Assembly (NCBI GenBank): GCA_963700425.1
Contig: CAVOXO010000003.1
Span: 496,001 to 560,000, forward strand
Reading direction: 5' to 3'
DNA length: 64,000 nucleotides
Origin: CAVOXO01 sp963700425
GTDB lineage: Bacteria; Actinomycetota; Acidimicrobiia; Acidimicrobiales; Microtrichaceae
The notes under the pieces are model-generated. The model was given only the letters and a program-made list of their open reading frames with translations, ran no database searches and was not told the DNA's origin. The first letter of the stretch is position 1; each line of letters begins with the position of its first letter. The position numbers were made by a program, and so were the translations under genes. Positions 44,781 through 55,650 of this stretch are shown piece by piece.

Positions 44781-46028
44781 ATGGGATGGCCCTCGGACAA
44801 TGACGTGGACACCGAGGTCTTCGATCTGATCGGACGCGAGCAGCATCGGCAGAACACCGGGCTCCAGCTGATCGCCAGCGAGAACTTCACCTCGCCGTCG
44901 GTGATGTCGGCGGTCGGTTCGGTACTGACGAACAAGTACTCGGAGGGATACCCCGGAAAGCGCTACTACGGCGGCAACGACATCGTCGACGAGATCGAGG
45001 AGATCGCCCGCCGCAGGGTCTGTTCGCTCTTCGGTGCCGAGCACGCCAACGTCCAGCCCCACTCGGGAGCCAACGCCAACGTCGCGGTCTACCTGGCGAT
45101 GCTCGAGCCGGGCGACACCGTGCTGGGGATGAGCCTCGACCACGGGGGCCACCTGACCCACGGGAGCCCGGTCAACATCTCGGGCCGCTTCTACGACTTC
45201 GCCGGGTACTCGGTGACCCCGTCGGACGAACGAATCGACTACGACGCCCTGCGCGACCTCGCGCTGGAACGTCGACCGAAGATGATCGTGGCCGGCGCCA
45301 CGGCGTATCCCCGGATCATCGACCCCGAGCTGATCCGTTCCATCGCCGATGAGGTCGGCGCCCTGTTCCTCTTCGACGCGGCTCACATCGCGGGACTCAT
45401 CGCCGGCGGCGTTCACCCCAACCCGGTGCCGTTCGCAGATGTGGTCACCTTCACCACGCACAAGACGCTTCGAGGTCCACGGGGTGGGTGCATTCTCACC
45501 ACGTCCGATCATGCCGCCGCCATCGACAAGGCCATCTTCCCCGGCCTGCAGGGGGGGCCGCTCGAACACGTCATCGCCGGCAAGGCCGTGGCGTTCCGTG
45601 AGGCCGCGAGCCCGTCGTTCGCCGAGTACGCCTCGGCGATCGTCACCAATGCCCAGGCGTTGGCCGCAGGGCTCGGCGCCGAGGGTTTCCGGCTGGTGTC
45701 GGGCGGAACCGACAACCACCTCATGTTGGTGGACCTGCGTTCCTTCGACGAGGAGCTCACCGGCAAGGACGCTCAGATCGTCCTGGATCGTGCAGGCATC
45801 ACCCTCAATCGGAACACCATTCCCGACGATCCCCGCTCTCCCTTCGTGACCTCGGGGCTTCGCATCGGGACGCCGGCGGTGACCACCCAGGGCATGGGGC
45901 CCGGGGAGATGTCCACGGTGGCGTCCCTCATCGCGGAAACCCTCCGGGGGCGCGACGACGACGGCGTCGTCGAGTCGGTGCGAACCAGGGTCGAGGACCT
46001 CTGCGCGCCCTTCGCCCCGTACCGGTGA
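44781..46028 (+). CDS. glyA: Serine hydroxymethyltransferase
   Basis: The 415-residue PLP enzyme contains TGLQLIASENFTSPSVMSAV, NKYSEGYPGKRYYGGNDIVD, NVQPHSGANANVAVYLAMLE, FDAAHIAGLIAGGVHPNPVP and VTFTTHKTLRGPRGG, where Lys228 carries PLP. It converts serine and tetrahydrofolate to glycine and methylene-THF. A TATCCT hexamer at 44722-44727 may be its -10, leaving a short leader. The frame is intact. It is followed by the wecA-type gene after 40 bp. Confidence 0.97.
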   Translation: MGWPSDNDVDTEVFDLIGREQHRQNTGLQLIASENFTSPSVMSAVGSVLTNKYSEGYPGKRYYGGNDIVDEIEEIARRRVCSLFGAEHANVQPHSGANANVAVYLAMLEPGDTVLGMSLDHGGHLTHGSPVNISGRFYDFAGYSVTPSDERIDYDALRDLALERRPKMIVAGATAYPRIIDPELIRSIADEVGALFLFDAAHIAGLIAGGVHPNPVPFADVVTFTTHKTLRGPRGGCILTTSDHAAAIDKAIFPGLQGGPLEHVIAGKAVAFREAASPSFAEYASAIVTNAQALAAGLGAEGFRLVSGGTDNHLMLVDLRSFDEELTGKDAQIVLDRAGITLNRNTIPDDPRSPFVTSGLRIGTPAVTTQGMGPGEMSTVASLIAETLRGRDDDGVVESVRTRVEDLCAPFAPYR

Positions 46029-46055
46029 AGCCGGTCGCCCTGCCGCGGTCATCGG

Positions 46056-46061
46056 TAGCCT
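46056..46061 (+). promoter_or_regulatory. Probable -10 element of a leaderless promoter (wecA-type gene)
   Basis: TAGCCT ends 6 nt before GTG 46068; no ribosome site is visible. Confidence 0.45.
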
Positions 46062-46067
46062 GAGCCC

Positions 46068-47205
46068 GTGGTCGGCGCCTTCGCTCTCGTTTTCGCCGTC
46101 TCCGCGGGGCTCACCGCCGCTCTCGTGCCCCTCATGAGCAGGATCGCGACGAGGGTCGGTGCCATCGCCGTTCCCAACGACCGTCGGGTGCACTCGTCGG
46201 CCACGCCCACTCTCGGAGGCGGTGCGATGCTCGTGGGGGTGCTCGGCGGGCTGGCGGTGTCACGCGGGCTGTCGTTCTTCGCTCCGGTGTTCGATTCGCC
46301 CGGAACAGTGGGAGGCGTCGTCGTGGCGGCGTTGATCATCTTCGTCGCCGGGGTCATCGACGACATCCGCGAGGTGTCCGCTCCGGCGAAGATCGCGGCG
46401 ATGGTCTTCGCCGGGTCGGTGCTGAGCCTGGTGGGCATCACGATCGTCAACGTGCCCCTTCCGTTCATCGGGTTCACCGTGCTCTCTCCCGATCTCGCGG
46501 CGCTCGTGACCGTGATGTGGGTCGTGATCATGGCCAACGCGGTGAACCTCATCGACGGGCTCGACGGTCTCGCGGCCGGTGTGATGGCCATCGCGGCAGC
46601 TGCGTTCCTCGTCTACAGCCTGCGACTCGACGACGTGGGCGCCCTGTCGGAGGGAAACCCCGGACCACTCCTCGCCGTGGTCATCCTCGGCGTGTGCATG
46701 GGGTTCCTCCTGTGGAACTTCCATCCGGCCAAGATCTTCATGGGCGACTCGGGCGCACTGCTCCTGGGCCTGCTGATGGCCTCCGCGTCGATCGCCGTGG
46801 GTGGTCAGAGCGACGCGTCGTTCACCGGCCAGTCGTGGTTCTTCTTCGCGCCCCTGGTGATCCCACTGCTGATCCTCGGCGTGCCGATCGTCGGACATGG
46901 TGTTCGCCATTCTCCGTCGCGCCACGCGGCGGGCCGGGCTCGCCACTGCCGACAAGGATCACCTCCATCACCGGCTGTTGAGGATCGGCCACGGGCACCG
47001 ACAGACGGTTCTGTTGTTGTGGGCCTGGACCGCGGTGCTCTCGGCATTCGCCCTCTATCCGGCACTGACCGGACGATCGACGCTGCTCGTGCCCATCGGA
47101 GTGGCCGCGATCGGCCTCCTGGGATACTCGGCCGCGGTGTTCTGGCGGACCCGGCGTCGCTCCCTCGACGACGAAGGGGCCGATCAGCCGATCGAGACGG
47201 TGTAG
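46068..47205 (+). CDS. wecA: WecA/TagO-type polyprenyl-phosphate glycosyltransferase (one frameshift)
   Basis: The protein has about 379 residues and ten or eleven helices. Motifs are VPNDRRVHSSATPTLGGGAM (cytosolic loop 1), FVAGVIDDIREVSAPAK (the DD metal motif), MANAVNLIDGLDGLAAGVMA and FHPAKIFMGDSGALLLG; after the break comes KDHLHHRLLRIGHGHRQTV, the HxHH carrier-binding loop. It transfers a sugar-phosphate (GlcNAc-1-P type) to a polyprenyl phosphate for cell-wall glycopolymers, compatible with the LCP ligase at 21.9 kb. An indel lies near 46890. In actinobacteria this gene stands just before the atp operon; here the Liv cluster separates them. It ends overlapping the convergent amidohydrolase gene by 22 bp. 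Confidence 0.9.
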
Positions 47206-48925
47206 GTGTCGGCGCCGGACCGGATGATCTGACCGGGGAGGTCGCCGGTCAGGGCCCCGTCGACGACGATGTCGACGCCCCCCACGATGACCCGCGAGAC
47301 ACCGAGGGCCTCCGCGACCAGCCGACCGTTGTCGCCGGGGAGGTCCTCGGCGAGGGTGATCGGACCGGTTCCGACCGTCTCGGGATCGAAGAGGACGAGA
47401 TCGGCGTGGAAGCCCTCGTCGATGCGCCCGCGGTCGCGCAGCCCGAAGAGCCTCGCGGGAACGTCGGTGAGGTGTTGGACCGCACGCTCGAGAGTGGTGA
47501 GCCGCCGCCCCCGCAGGCAGTCCGCGAGCCACATCGTCGTGTAGGGCGCTCCCGCCATGCGATCGAGGTGCGCGCCGGCGTCCGATCCGCCGATCATCAC
47601 CGACGGGTGCTCCCAGGCCTCGGAACGGAGCTGCCAGGACTCGTCGTCGTCGTCGGTCGGACCCGGCCACAGCACGGTGGCAAGGTCGTCCTCGAGGACG
47701 ATGTCGACAAGGGTGTCGAAAGCCGAGGTCCCCCGCTCCGCCGCGATGTCTCCCACCGTGCGCCCCGAGAGCCCGTCGTTGGCCTCGGAATAGGTGTCGC
47801 CGATGACGTAGCGCTCCCACCCGGTGAGTCGTCCGAACACCCCGACCTCGGGCGATGCCGCACGATCGGCCATGAACGATCTGACGTCCGCGGTCGCGCA
47901 GGCAGGCCTTCCGGGCGACGAGGGGAAGGCCGAGTATCGGACCCCAGTCCGGCATCATGTTGAGGGCGCAGTAGTGGAGAAAGCTCATGTTCATGCCCAC
48001 GAGGACGGGCATGGTCAGCGCCACCACCCGTGCGCCCTCGGCGGCGCAGCGGTCCATGGCGTCGAGTTGGTTGCGGTATCTGTCCGGTTCGTGGCTGTCG
48101 ATGGTCAGCACGTTCCAGTTGAGGGGACGCTGACCGGCCCTGGAGAAGGCGATCATGAAGTCGACGTCGTCGTCGTCGAATCCGTCGAGACAGCCGTCGG
48201 AGGCGTACTCGAGCGTCGTGCCCTCGTGTTCGGACGACGGCTCGGGCGAAGGCCAACAGCTCGTCGGTGCGAGGCCCAACGCGAGGCGACCGGTTGCCCG
48301 TCACCGTCGGAATGGGTGCGGGCCAGGGTCGTGGAGAAGCCGAGTCCGCCGGCATCGATGGAGCGGTGGAGGAGGTCGATCATCTCGGTCATCTGCTCGG
48401 GTGTCGGATCGCTGCCGACGGCCGCCGCATCCCATCACCCGCCGCCGGATGGCGCAGTGGCCGACGAGGAAACCCGCGTTCAGCGGCGATGCGACCGTCG
48501 AGGTGATCGAGGTATTCGTCGAAACCGTCCCAGCTGCCGCCCGCCATCCCCTCCTCGAGCGCCTCGAGCGGCATGCCCTCGACCTTGGCCATCATCCGGC
48601 GGGTGTAGTCACCGTCACCGGCGGCGAGCGGGGCGAGGGTGAAGCCGCAGTTCCCTCCGATCACCGTGGTGACACCGTGCTGGCTGGACGGGGTGGCGAA
48701 AGGATCCCAGAGGAACTGGGCGTCGTAGTGCGTGTGGGGGTCGATGAAGCCCGGGGCGAGAACGAGGCCGTCGGCATCGGTGGTGCGCGCCGCGTCCGCG
48801 TCGATCGGGTCGCCGTCCTCGAAGATCGCGGCGATGCGTCCGTCCCGCAGGCCGACCGATGCCCGTCGGGCGGGCGAGCCGGTCCCGTCGACGAGGGTTG
48901 CGTCTCGGATCAGGTGGTCGAACAT
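47184..48925 (-). CDS. N-acyl-D-amino-acid deacylase-like amidohydrolase (frameshifted)
   Basis: The product is about 580 residues. The N-terminal FDHLIRDATLVDGTGSPARR and LVLAPGFIDPHTHYDAQFLW (HxH metal ligands), then QHGVTTVIGGNCGFTLAPLA, identify the amidohydrolase superfamily in the D-aminoacylase-like branch. The C-terminal SVMIGGSDAGAHLDRMAGAP (metal Asp), then RLFGLRDRGRIDEGFHADLV, completes it. Breaks lie near 47890, 48245-48290 and 48430-48490. It hydrolyses N-acylated or cyclic amide substrates; the exact one is unknown. It is divergent from a branched-chain-type ABC importer across a shared palindrome, so the importer may deliver its substrate. GGGAGAG precedes ATG 48925. Confidence 0.82.
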
Positions 48926-48968
48926 GGGCTCTCCCGGCGAGCATGGCGCACGTCGAGGCGTCGACGGC

Positions 48969-48997
48969 ACTGTTTCTGACGATGCGTCAGAAACAGT
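48969..48997. promoter_or_regulatory. Perfect 29-bp inverted repeat in a divergent promoter region
   Basis: ACTGTTTCTGACG, a 3-bp spacer ATG, and CGTCAGAAACAGT form a perfect palindrome with 13-bp arms. It lies 44 bp upstream of the amidohydrolase start and 75 bp upstream of the ABC substrate-binding gene. On the minus strand a TACTGT hexamer (-10-like) overlaps one arm. A TetR-type dimeric repressor operator is the best explanation; a terminator is unlikely because no gene ends here. Confidence 0.65.
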
Positions 48998-49071
48998 AAC
49001 CGATGTGCTTGCCAACCGATCCGGTACGTGTTTGGATTGCGCCACTCGTTGGAGTCCGAGGGGGCATCCTG

Positions 49072-50513
49072 ATGGTACGTAGATGGCTGGTCGTGTGCAT
49101 TGGCGCTGACCGTGGTGGCAACCGCCTGCGGCGCCAAGGGCGTCGACGACGCGAGTCCTCGCCGACGATGAGGAGGGGACGACCCAGCCGACCGACGATC
49201 AGGAGGGCGACACGCCGTCCGGCGACGAATCGACGTTCGGGACCCTCGACTCCCCGTGCGGTGACGGCTCGGCCACGGTGGCGGCCGCCGATGCGGGAGC
49301 GGGCACCGACAAGCTGTACGTGGGTGTCGCCAACGAACGGAGAGCCGACGTGCGCCCCGGATTGTTGAAGGAGCTGTGGGACGCAGGCGTGTCGTTCTCG
49401 GAATGGTGCAACGCCCAGGGCGGGATCGCCGGTTTGGAGATCGAGCTCGTCGACATGGACGGCAAGGTCGTGGCCGTCGAGTCCGCCATGGCGCAAGGGT
49501 TGCTGCGGAGGCCTTCGCCATGGTGGGCGGCGGTTACGCCCAGGACAATCAGATCTTCAGCGGCAAGCCCGAGTCGGATTTCCACCAGTGCGGGATGATC
49601 GCGATTCCGGGGTTCGCGGTCTCGACCGACTTCTCCGAGGCCAACGGAGTGGTTCAACCCATCCCGAACCCGGTCTACGAGAAGCCGACGACCTGGATGG
49701 AGGACCTCCAGGAGCTGTATCCCGACGAGATGGAGAAGTCTCCTCTTCGTGTGGGGCAACCTCCCGTCGCTCGAAGGCCAACATGGAACAGAACATGGCC
49801 GTCGCCGAGTCCGTGGACGGGGTGACGTCGCTCGGAGACGTCTCAGCTACGATGCCCTGTCGAGCACTCAGGACTGGAGTCAGGTCGCCCGCCAGGTCAT
49901 GGCGACCGGGGGCGACTGCCATCAACTTCGTCGGTGAGCCCGGCAACGTGGCCGCACTGGTCGAGGCGCTCAAGGTCGCCGACTACGACGGCATCATCTT
50001 CGGCGACGCCAACCTCTACGATCCCTCACGATCAAGGCCAAGGGCGCCGACGCCGTCGACGGGCTCATCGTCACGGATCGCCTCTCACCCCTACGAAGAG
50101 GCCGACAAGTGGCCGGCGACCAAGAAGCTGCTGGACGTCGCCGATCAGTACGGCCCCGACGACGTGCAAGATCGCCTCGCTGACGGTCCAGTCGACCTCG
50201 GCGTGGTTGTTGTTCGCCACGGCGGTGAAGGGCTGTGCCGAGGAGGGCGAGATCACCCGGGACTGTGTGCTGGGAGCGGCCCTCGATGTCCACGAGTGGG
50301 ACGGCGGAGGCCTCCACGCCACCGCTGATCCGGGCGACAACGTCGCCCCGAACTGCTCGATGTTGATGATCGGTCAGCGACGGCGAGTGGGTACGGCTGT
50401 GGCCCGAGCTCGGCTCCGAGGACGACAACGGTGACGGGTTCACCTGCGACGATCTCGTGGAGATCGACGGGGACTTCGGTGAGGGCAACGTCGATCCGAC
50501 TCGCACCGTCTGA
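49072..50513 (+). CDS. Branched-chain-amino-acid-type ABC transporter substrate-binding lipoprotein (frameshifted)
   Basis: The product is about 480 residues. A signal with lipobox is visible after one shift: VRRWLVVC, then ALTVVATACGAKG. An acidic linker rich in Asp, Glu and Thr follows, then a periplasmic-binding-protein type 1 fold: DKLYVGVANERRADVRPGLL, DAGVSFSEWCNAQGGIAGLE and IELVDMDGK, AMVGGGYAQDNQIFSG, WSQVARQVMATG and AALVEALKVADYDGIIFGDA. It ends FGEGNVDPTRTV. Eight or more indels lie between 49110 and 50390. It is the first gene of a Liv-like cluster and divergent from the amidohydrolase. Ligand unknown; Liv-type proteins bind amino acids, amides or urea. Confidence 0.8.
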
Positions 50514-50534
50514 TCACGCCGGGTCGGCGGCAGC

Positions 50535-52877
50535 ATGAGCGAGTTCCTCTCGATGACGGTGGCGGGCGTCGCGGCGTCCGCCATCTTCGCCATCGCCGCC
50601 GTGGGGCTCGTGGTCACCTACACGACGTCGGGGATCTTCAACTTCGCGCAGGGCGCCTTCGGCATGATGGCGGCCTTCACCTACTGGCAGCTGACCACCC
50701 CGTCCGATCAGGGGGGTTGGGGCGTCCCGATCATCCCCGCGCTGATCATCGTCATCGTCATCCTCGCCCCGCTCTTCGGGTGGGTCGTCGAGGTGGTGAT
50801 CATGCGCCGGCTGCCGGAGAGCTCCGAGGCCGTGCGGGTGGTGGTCACGGTCGCGCTGCTGCTCTTCCTCTTCGGACTCGCCAACGTGATCTGGCCTCAG
50901 AACGTCGACCGGCGTATCCCCAAGTTCTTCGCCGGTGACACGGTTCGGATCTTCGGGGTCAATGTCGAGTACAACCGTCTCATCATCCTCGCCACCGCGG
51001 CGATCGTCGCCGCGGTGCTGGCCCTGTTCCTGCACCGCACCCGAGCCGGGGTGGCGATGCGGGCCGTGGTGGACGACCGCCCCCTGTTGCAGCTCAACGG
51101 CGGACGCCCCTATCGCTCGGCGGCGATGGCCTGGGCCATCGGTGCGTCGTTGGCGGCGGTGGCCGGGGTGTTGACCGCCATGGAGTTCGAGCTCCGGATC
51201 CTGACCCTGTCGCTGCTCGTGGTCAAGGCCTTCACGGCCGCGGTCATCGGCAAGCTGCGCAGCCTTCCGATGGCGTGTGTCGGTGCGCTGATGATCGGGC
51301 TGGGCGAGTCGTACGTGGCGGGGTACCTGCCCAGCGCCGAGATCGCCGGGTTCGATCTGTCGAACCTCCAGTTCGCGGTGGCGCCGGTGTTGTTGTTCGG
51401 GTTCATGATCGCCCAGCCCCAGGAGCGTCTGAGGGTCGGCGCGGCCTCCCGCCGGGGCGGGGTGATGCCGCCGCCGACGATCAAGATGACCCTGGTGGGT
51501 TCGGCGGTCTTCCTCGTGGCGGTGTGGGGGCTCACCGACCTCGTGGCGTCCGACATCGATCTCATCCCCGTGGTGCCCGGTTTCTTCCTCGCCCTGGTGG
51601 CGCTCTCGTTGGTGCCGCTCACGGGTTACGCCGGTCAGATCTCCCTCGCCCAGTTGGCCTTCGCCGGTGTCGGTGCGGTGACCATGGGAATCGTCGGTGC
51701 CGACAGCACCGCTGGGGGTCTCATCGTGGCGGTGGCCGTCAGCGCCATCGTCGGTGGCCTCGTCGCCCTCCCCGCGCTCCGGCTCTCGGGCATCTACCTG
51801 GCCCTGGCGACCGCGGCGTTCGTTCTCATCATGAGCCAGCTGGTCTTCGACCAGCAGAAGCTCCTGCCCGGGCGGCAACATCACGGTCCCGCTGCTCGAT
51901 CTGGGGTTCTTCACCGTCGACACCAACCGCAAGCACGTGATGCTGCTCGCGGTCGTCTTCTGCGCGGTGGCCATTCTCGATCGTGTGGCTGCGCCGCGGT
52001 CCCTACGGCCGACGCCTGTCCGCTCTCAAGGACTCGCCCGTGGCCTGCGCCACGCTCGGTCTGGACCTCACACGGACGAAGATCAGCGTCTTCGCGCTGT
52101 CGGCGGGAATCGCCGGGCTGGCCGGCTCGCTCATGGGGAGGAGCGTGTCCTTCGCCGACTTCGAGCTGACCCAGTCGATGGCGGTGACCACGCTCGCCGT
52201 GGTCGGCGGCATCGGCGCCATCGGCGGATGCGTTCTTCGGCGGATTCCTGCTCGGCAGCTTCCAGTCGTTGGCCGCCAGCGTCTTCGTGGCCAATGCCGT
52301 CGGTATCTTCAACTGGTTCAGCATGACCATCAAGGATCTGCTTCAGATCATGCCCGGCATGATGGGGATCAACATCAGCCGGAACCCCGACGGCGCCGCC
52401 CCGCAGGTCTACGAGGCGTACGGACCGGCCACCCGCTCCAGGGAGGCGCTGGCCCTCGTTCTCGGAGGGCCGGTGGTGGCCTGGGTCCTGGCGCGCAGCG
52501 GGACGATCTCGAACTGGACGTTCTCGGTGGTGATGATCGTCATGATCTTCGGGGTCATCCCCCTCGTTCCCATCCTGCTGTCTCCCATCCAAGGTGGTCG
52601 GGCGATGCCCTCGGGTGCCTTCCTCGTCGGCGAGCTCGTGATCGTGGGCTCGCTCGACTGGCAGAGGATCACCTCCTCGAACGGAATGAGGATCGTCATC
52701 GCCATCGCCGTGGCGGTGGCGGGGGCACTCGTGGCAGGCGCGATACACGGCCAGATGCCGAGGCGGGGTCCAGAGCCGCCGCCGTCCCCGATCTCGTCGG
52801 GCGTCGACGGACCCGATCTCCCGCTCCGACGTCATCGAGGCCGAGCAGGCACTGGGAATACGGAGAGAGGGATCTCC
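50535..52877 (+). CDS. Fused LivH-LivM-type ABC permease (frameshifted)
   Basis: The product is about 780 residues. The first half is a LivH-type permease (TYTTSGIFNFAQGAFGMMAA with the conserved FAQG, and RAVVDDRPLLQLNG, the cytoplasmic loop). The second half from about 51480 is LivM-type (LSLVPLTGYAGQISLAQLAF, LRLSGIYLALATAAFVLIMS, LKDSPVACATLGLDLTRTKI). Fusion of the two permeases in one chain is seen in actinobacterial Liv systems. Indels lie near 51870, 51985 and 52235. The C terminus is uncertain: the last open frame reads on into the ATPase gene, but another frame (SRSDVIEAEQALGI) looks like the genuine tail, so I place the boundary at the ATPase ATG. Confidence 0.82.
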
Positions 52878-53645
52878 ATGGCGTTGCTTGAGACCTCCGA
52901 ACTCACCATCCGCTTCGGCGGAAACCTCGCGGTGTCCGGGGTCGATCTCGCCGTGGACCCCTACGCCATCACCGGGTTGATCGGCCCCAACGGAGCCGGC
53001 AAGACGACGACGTTCAACATGATCTGCGGCGTGCTGCCCCCCACCGAGGGTCGGGTCGTGCTCGACGGCCATGACATCACCAAGCTCGGAACGCACAAGA
53101 CGGGCGCGGCGGGGGATCGGGCGGACGTTCCAGACGGCTGGAGGTGTTCGGGTCGCTCACCGTGCGCGAGAACGTGCTGGTCGGCGGCCGAGATCCGTCA
53201 GAACTGGGCCCGATCGCGACCCGCCCCGCCGCAACTGCTCCCCGGGGCGGAGTCACTCGATCTCGCTGCGGAGGTCGACCTCATCGTCGACCGCCTCGGT
53301 TTGTCCGCATTGTCCGCGGTTCCCGTCTCCCAGCTTCCCGACCGGTCAGGCACGCCTGGTGGAGCTCGGGCGGGCCCTGGCGGCTCGACCCCGTGTTCTC
53401 CTCCTCGACGAACCGGCCTCCGGGCTCGACGAGAACGAGACGAGGGATTTCGGTGGCCTGCTCCGGGAGCTGGCCGTGGCCGGACTCGCGATCCTGATCG
53501 TCGAACACGACATGCCTCTGGTGATGCGGGTGTGTGACCGTCTCTGTGTTCTCGACTTCGGGCGGATCATCGCCCGCGGCACCCCCGAGGAGATCCAGAG
53601 CAACGAGGCGGTCCTCGACGCCTACCTGGGCTCGGAGGTCGCGAC

Positions 53646-53649
<4 letters not shown>
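52878..53649 (+). CDS. livG: ABC transporter ATPase, LivG type (frameshifted)
   Basis: The product is about 257 residues. It has LLETSELTIRFGGNLAVSGV, Walker A LIGPNGAGKTTTFNMICGVL, RRGIGRTFQ with a Q-loop, LTVRENVLVGG, then Walker B RVLLLDEPASGLDENETRDF and H-loop ILIVEHDMPLVMRVCDRLCV, with the LivG-type ending RIIARGTPEEIQSNEAVLDA. The signature motif falls in the disrupted stretch (about 53335-53360; LPTGQARLVELGRAL can be read). Indels lie near 53100, 53150, 53215 and 53340. ATG 52878 has GGAGAGAGG upstream. Its stop overlaps the livF start. Confidence 0.85.
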
Positions 53650-54350
<701 letters not shown>

Positions 54351-54378
54351 GACCTCAGTGAAGGATGGAGAACCACCC

Positions 54379-54822
54379 ATGACCACCAATCCCGATCGAG
54401 CGGATCAGTTCCGCGCCGAGATCGAATCGATGAACCTCAAGGCGTCGGGCTCCCAGAGCGAGTCGCGCCTGTTGATCGTCGGTGGCCTCTTGTGCATCGT
54501 CGGCGTCGCCCTGGCCGTGGTCGGTGGGATCCAGGTGACCAACAACCTCGAACCGGCCAATCAGCGGGCGTACATGGCGACGGGGTCGCTGCTCGGCATC
54601 GCCCTGCTCATCGCGGGCGCCGCCCTCTTCGTCCGCTATTCCCTGGCGCGGTACCTCCGCTTCTGGCTGATCCGGCTCGTGCACGAGAGCCGGGCGAACA
54701 CCGATCGCGTCGTCGAGGCCATCGACCGGGCGGCGGGAACCGAGCCCCGAGAACTCCCCGAGCTGACCGCGCGAGCGGTCGGGGCCGAAGGGATTTGCGG
54801 GCTCTCGCGAGCGCTCTCATAG
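54379..54822 (+). CDS. Small membrane protein of unknown function
   Basis: The protein is about 147 residues with two helices (LLIVGGLLCIVGVALAVVGG and AYMATGSLLGIALLIAGAAL) flanked by charged regions; the C-terminal RLVHESRANTDRVVEAIDRA looks helical and cytosolic. I do not recognise a family. ATG 54379 is chosen; GTG 54358 is an in-frame alternative just after livF. Its position between the Liv cluster and the atp operon gives no clear hint. Confidence 0.6.
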   Translation: MTTNPDRADQFRAEIESMNLKASGSQSESRLLIVGGLLCIVGVALAVVGGIQVTNNLEPANQRAYMATGSLLGIALLIAGAALFVRYSLARYLRFWLIRLVHESRANTDRVVEAIDRAAGTEPRELPELTARAVGAEGICGLSRALS

Positions 54823-54893
54823 ATTGTTACCCGATTCACAAGCTCGTCATCCGACGCCGGGGACGAGCACCTGACGAACACCCACGTCCTACC

Positions 54894-55115
54894 ATGGCTT
54901 CCGACTCCCTCCGCTCCGTCACCGCCTCCGCGAACAGCTCGCACGGTTCCTTCGAACTCGTGCTGTCGCCGGTCATCTTCGGACTGATCGGCTGGTGGAT
55001 CGACGGTCGCCTGGGAACCCGCCCGCTCGTCACCGTCATCGCCGCCGTCTTCGCCCTCGCCGGTGCCGGCACCAAGATCTATCATCGAATACACGCAGCG
55101 GATGCGTCGCCATGA
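54894..55115 (+). CDS. AtpZ/AtpI-like small membrane protein
   Basis: The 73-residue protein has two helices (FELVLSPVIFGLIGWWIDGR and LVTVIAAVFALAGAGTKIYH), matching the short AtpZ-like proteins encoded upstream of atp operons. The GWWIDGRLGT loop is typical. Such proteins may help assemble the c-ring or move Mg2+/Ca2+ (proposed for AtpZ/AtpI). ATG 54894; the stop overlaps the next gene start (ATGA). Confidence 0.75.
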   Translation: MASDSLRSVTASANSSHGSFELVLSPVIFGLIGWWIDGRLGTRPLVTVIAAVFALAGAGTKIYHRIHAADASP

Positions 55116-55629
55116 CGTCGAGCGGCGCGAATCGCACCCGGGTCGCGGCGACTGAGCGAGAACGTGCTGCTGGAGGGATTCGATGGGCCGTCGCCGGCGA
55201 TGGAGATCGCCCGCGACCTGGCGCGACGCGCCGTGTGGATCGCTCCGGCGCGTCCTGGCGTTCGGTGCGCTTCTGGGGAACGTCGGGAGTGGCCTCGGCC
55301 GCCTATGCCCTCGTGATCGTGACCGTGAACTTCCTGCTGGCCGCCTGGATGCTGGCAGCGGCGGCGCGCATCTCGTTCGCCGCCATGGCCGGAGCCGCCA
55401 TGTTCGGATACCTCATCCGGCTGGGCCTGATCTTCCTGGCCACCATGCTGGTCAAGGACGCCGCCTGGATGGACCTGGTGCCCCTTCGGCCTGACCCTGA
55501 TCGCCACCCATCTGATCCTGTTGTTCTGGGAGCTCCGTTTCGTGTCGGGCTCCTACGCCTATCCCGGCCTCAAACCGAAGCCGGTCCCCTCGTCGATGTC
55601 CTCCGACCGCCCCGCCGTGGGCGGCCTAG
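55112..55629 (+). CDS. atpI: ATP synthase subunit I-like membrane protein (frameshifted)
   Basis: The product is about 172 residues. After a poorly preserved start (one frame gives MEIARDLARRAVWIAPA) come helices SAAYALVIVTVNFLLAAWML, ARISFAAMAGAAMFGYLIRL, GLIFLATMLVKDAAW and LTLIATHLILLFWELRFVSG, four in all, as in ATP synthase I proteins. Several indels lie at 55140-55290 and 55490; the stop is probably TAG 55627-55629. It stands directly before atpB. A role in c-ring assembly is likely by family. Confidence 0.65.
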
Positions 55630-55650
55630 TCAGACCAAGGAGCAACCGCG

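Noticed and set aside
48969..48997. Intrinsic terminator
   Set aside because: The palindrome is in a divergent intergenic region, is not GC-rich at its base and has no T run after it on either strand.
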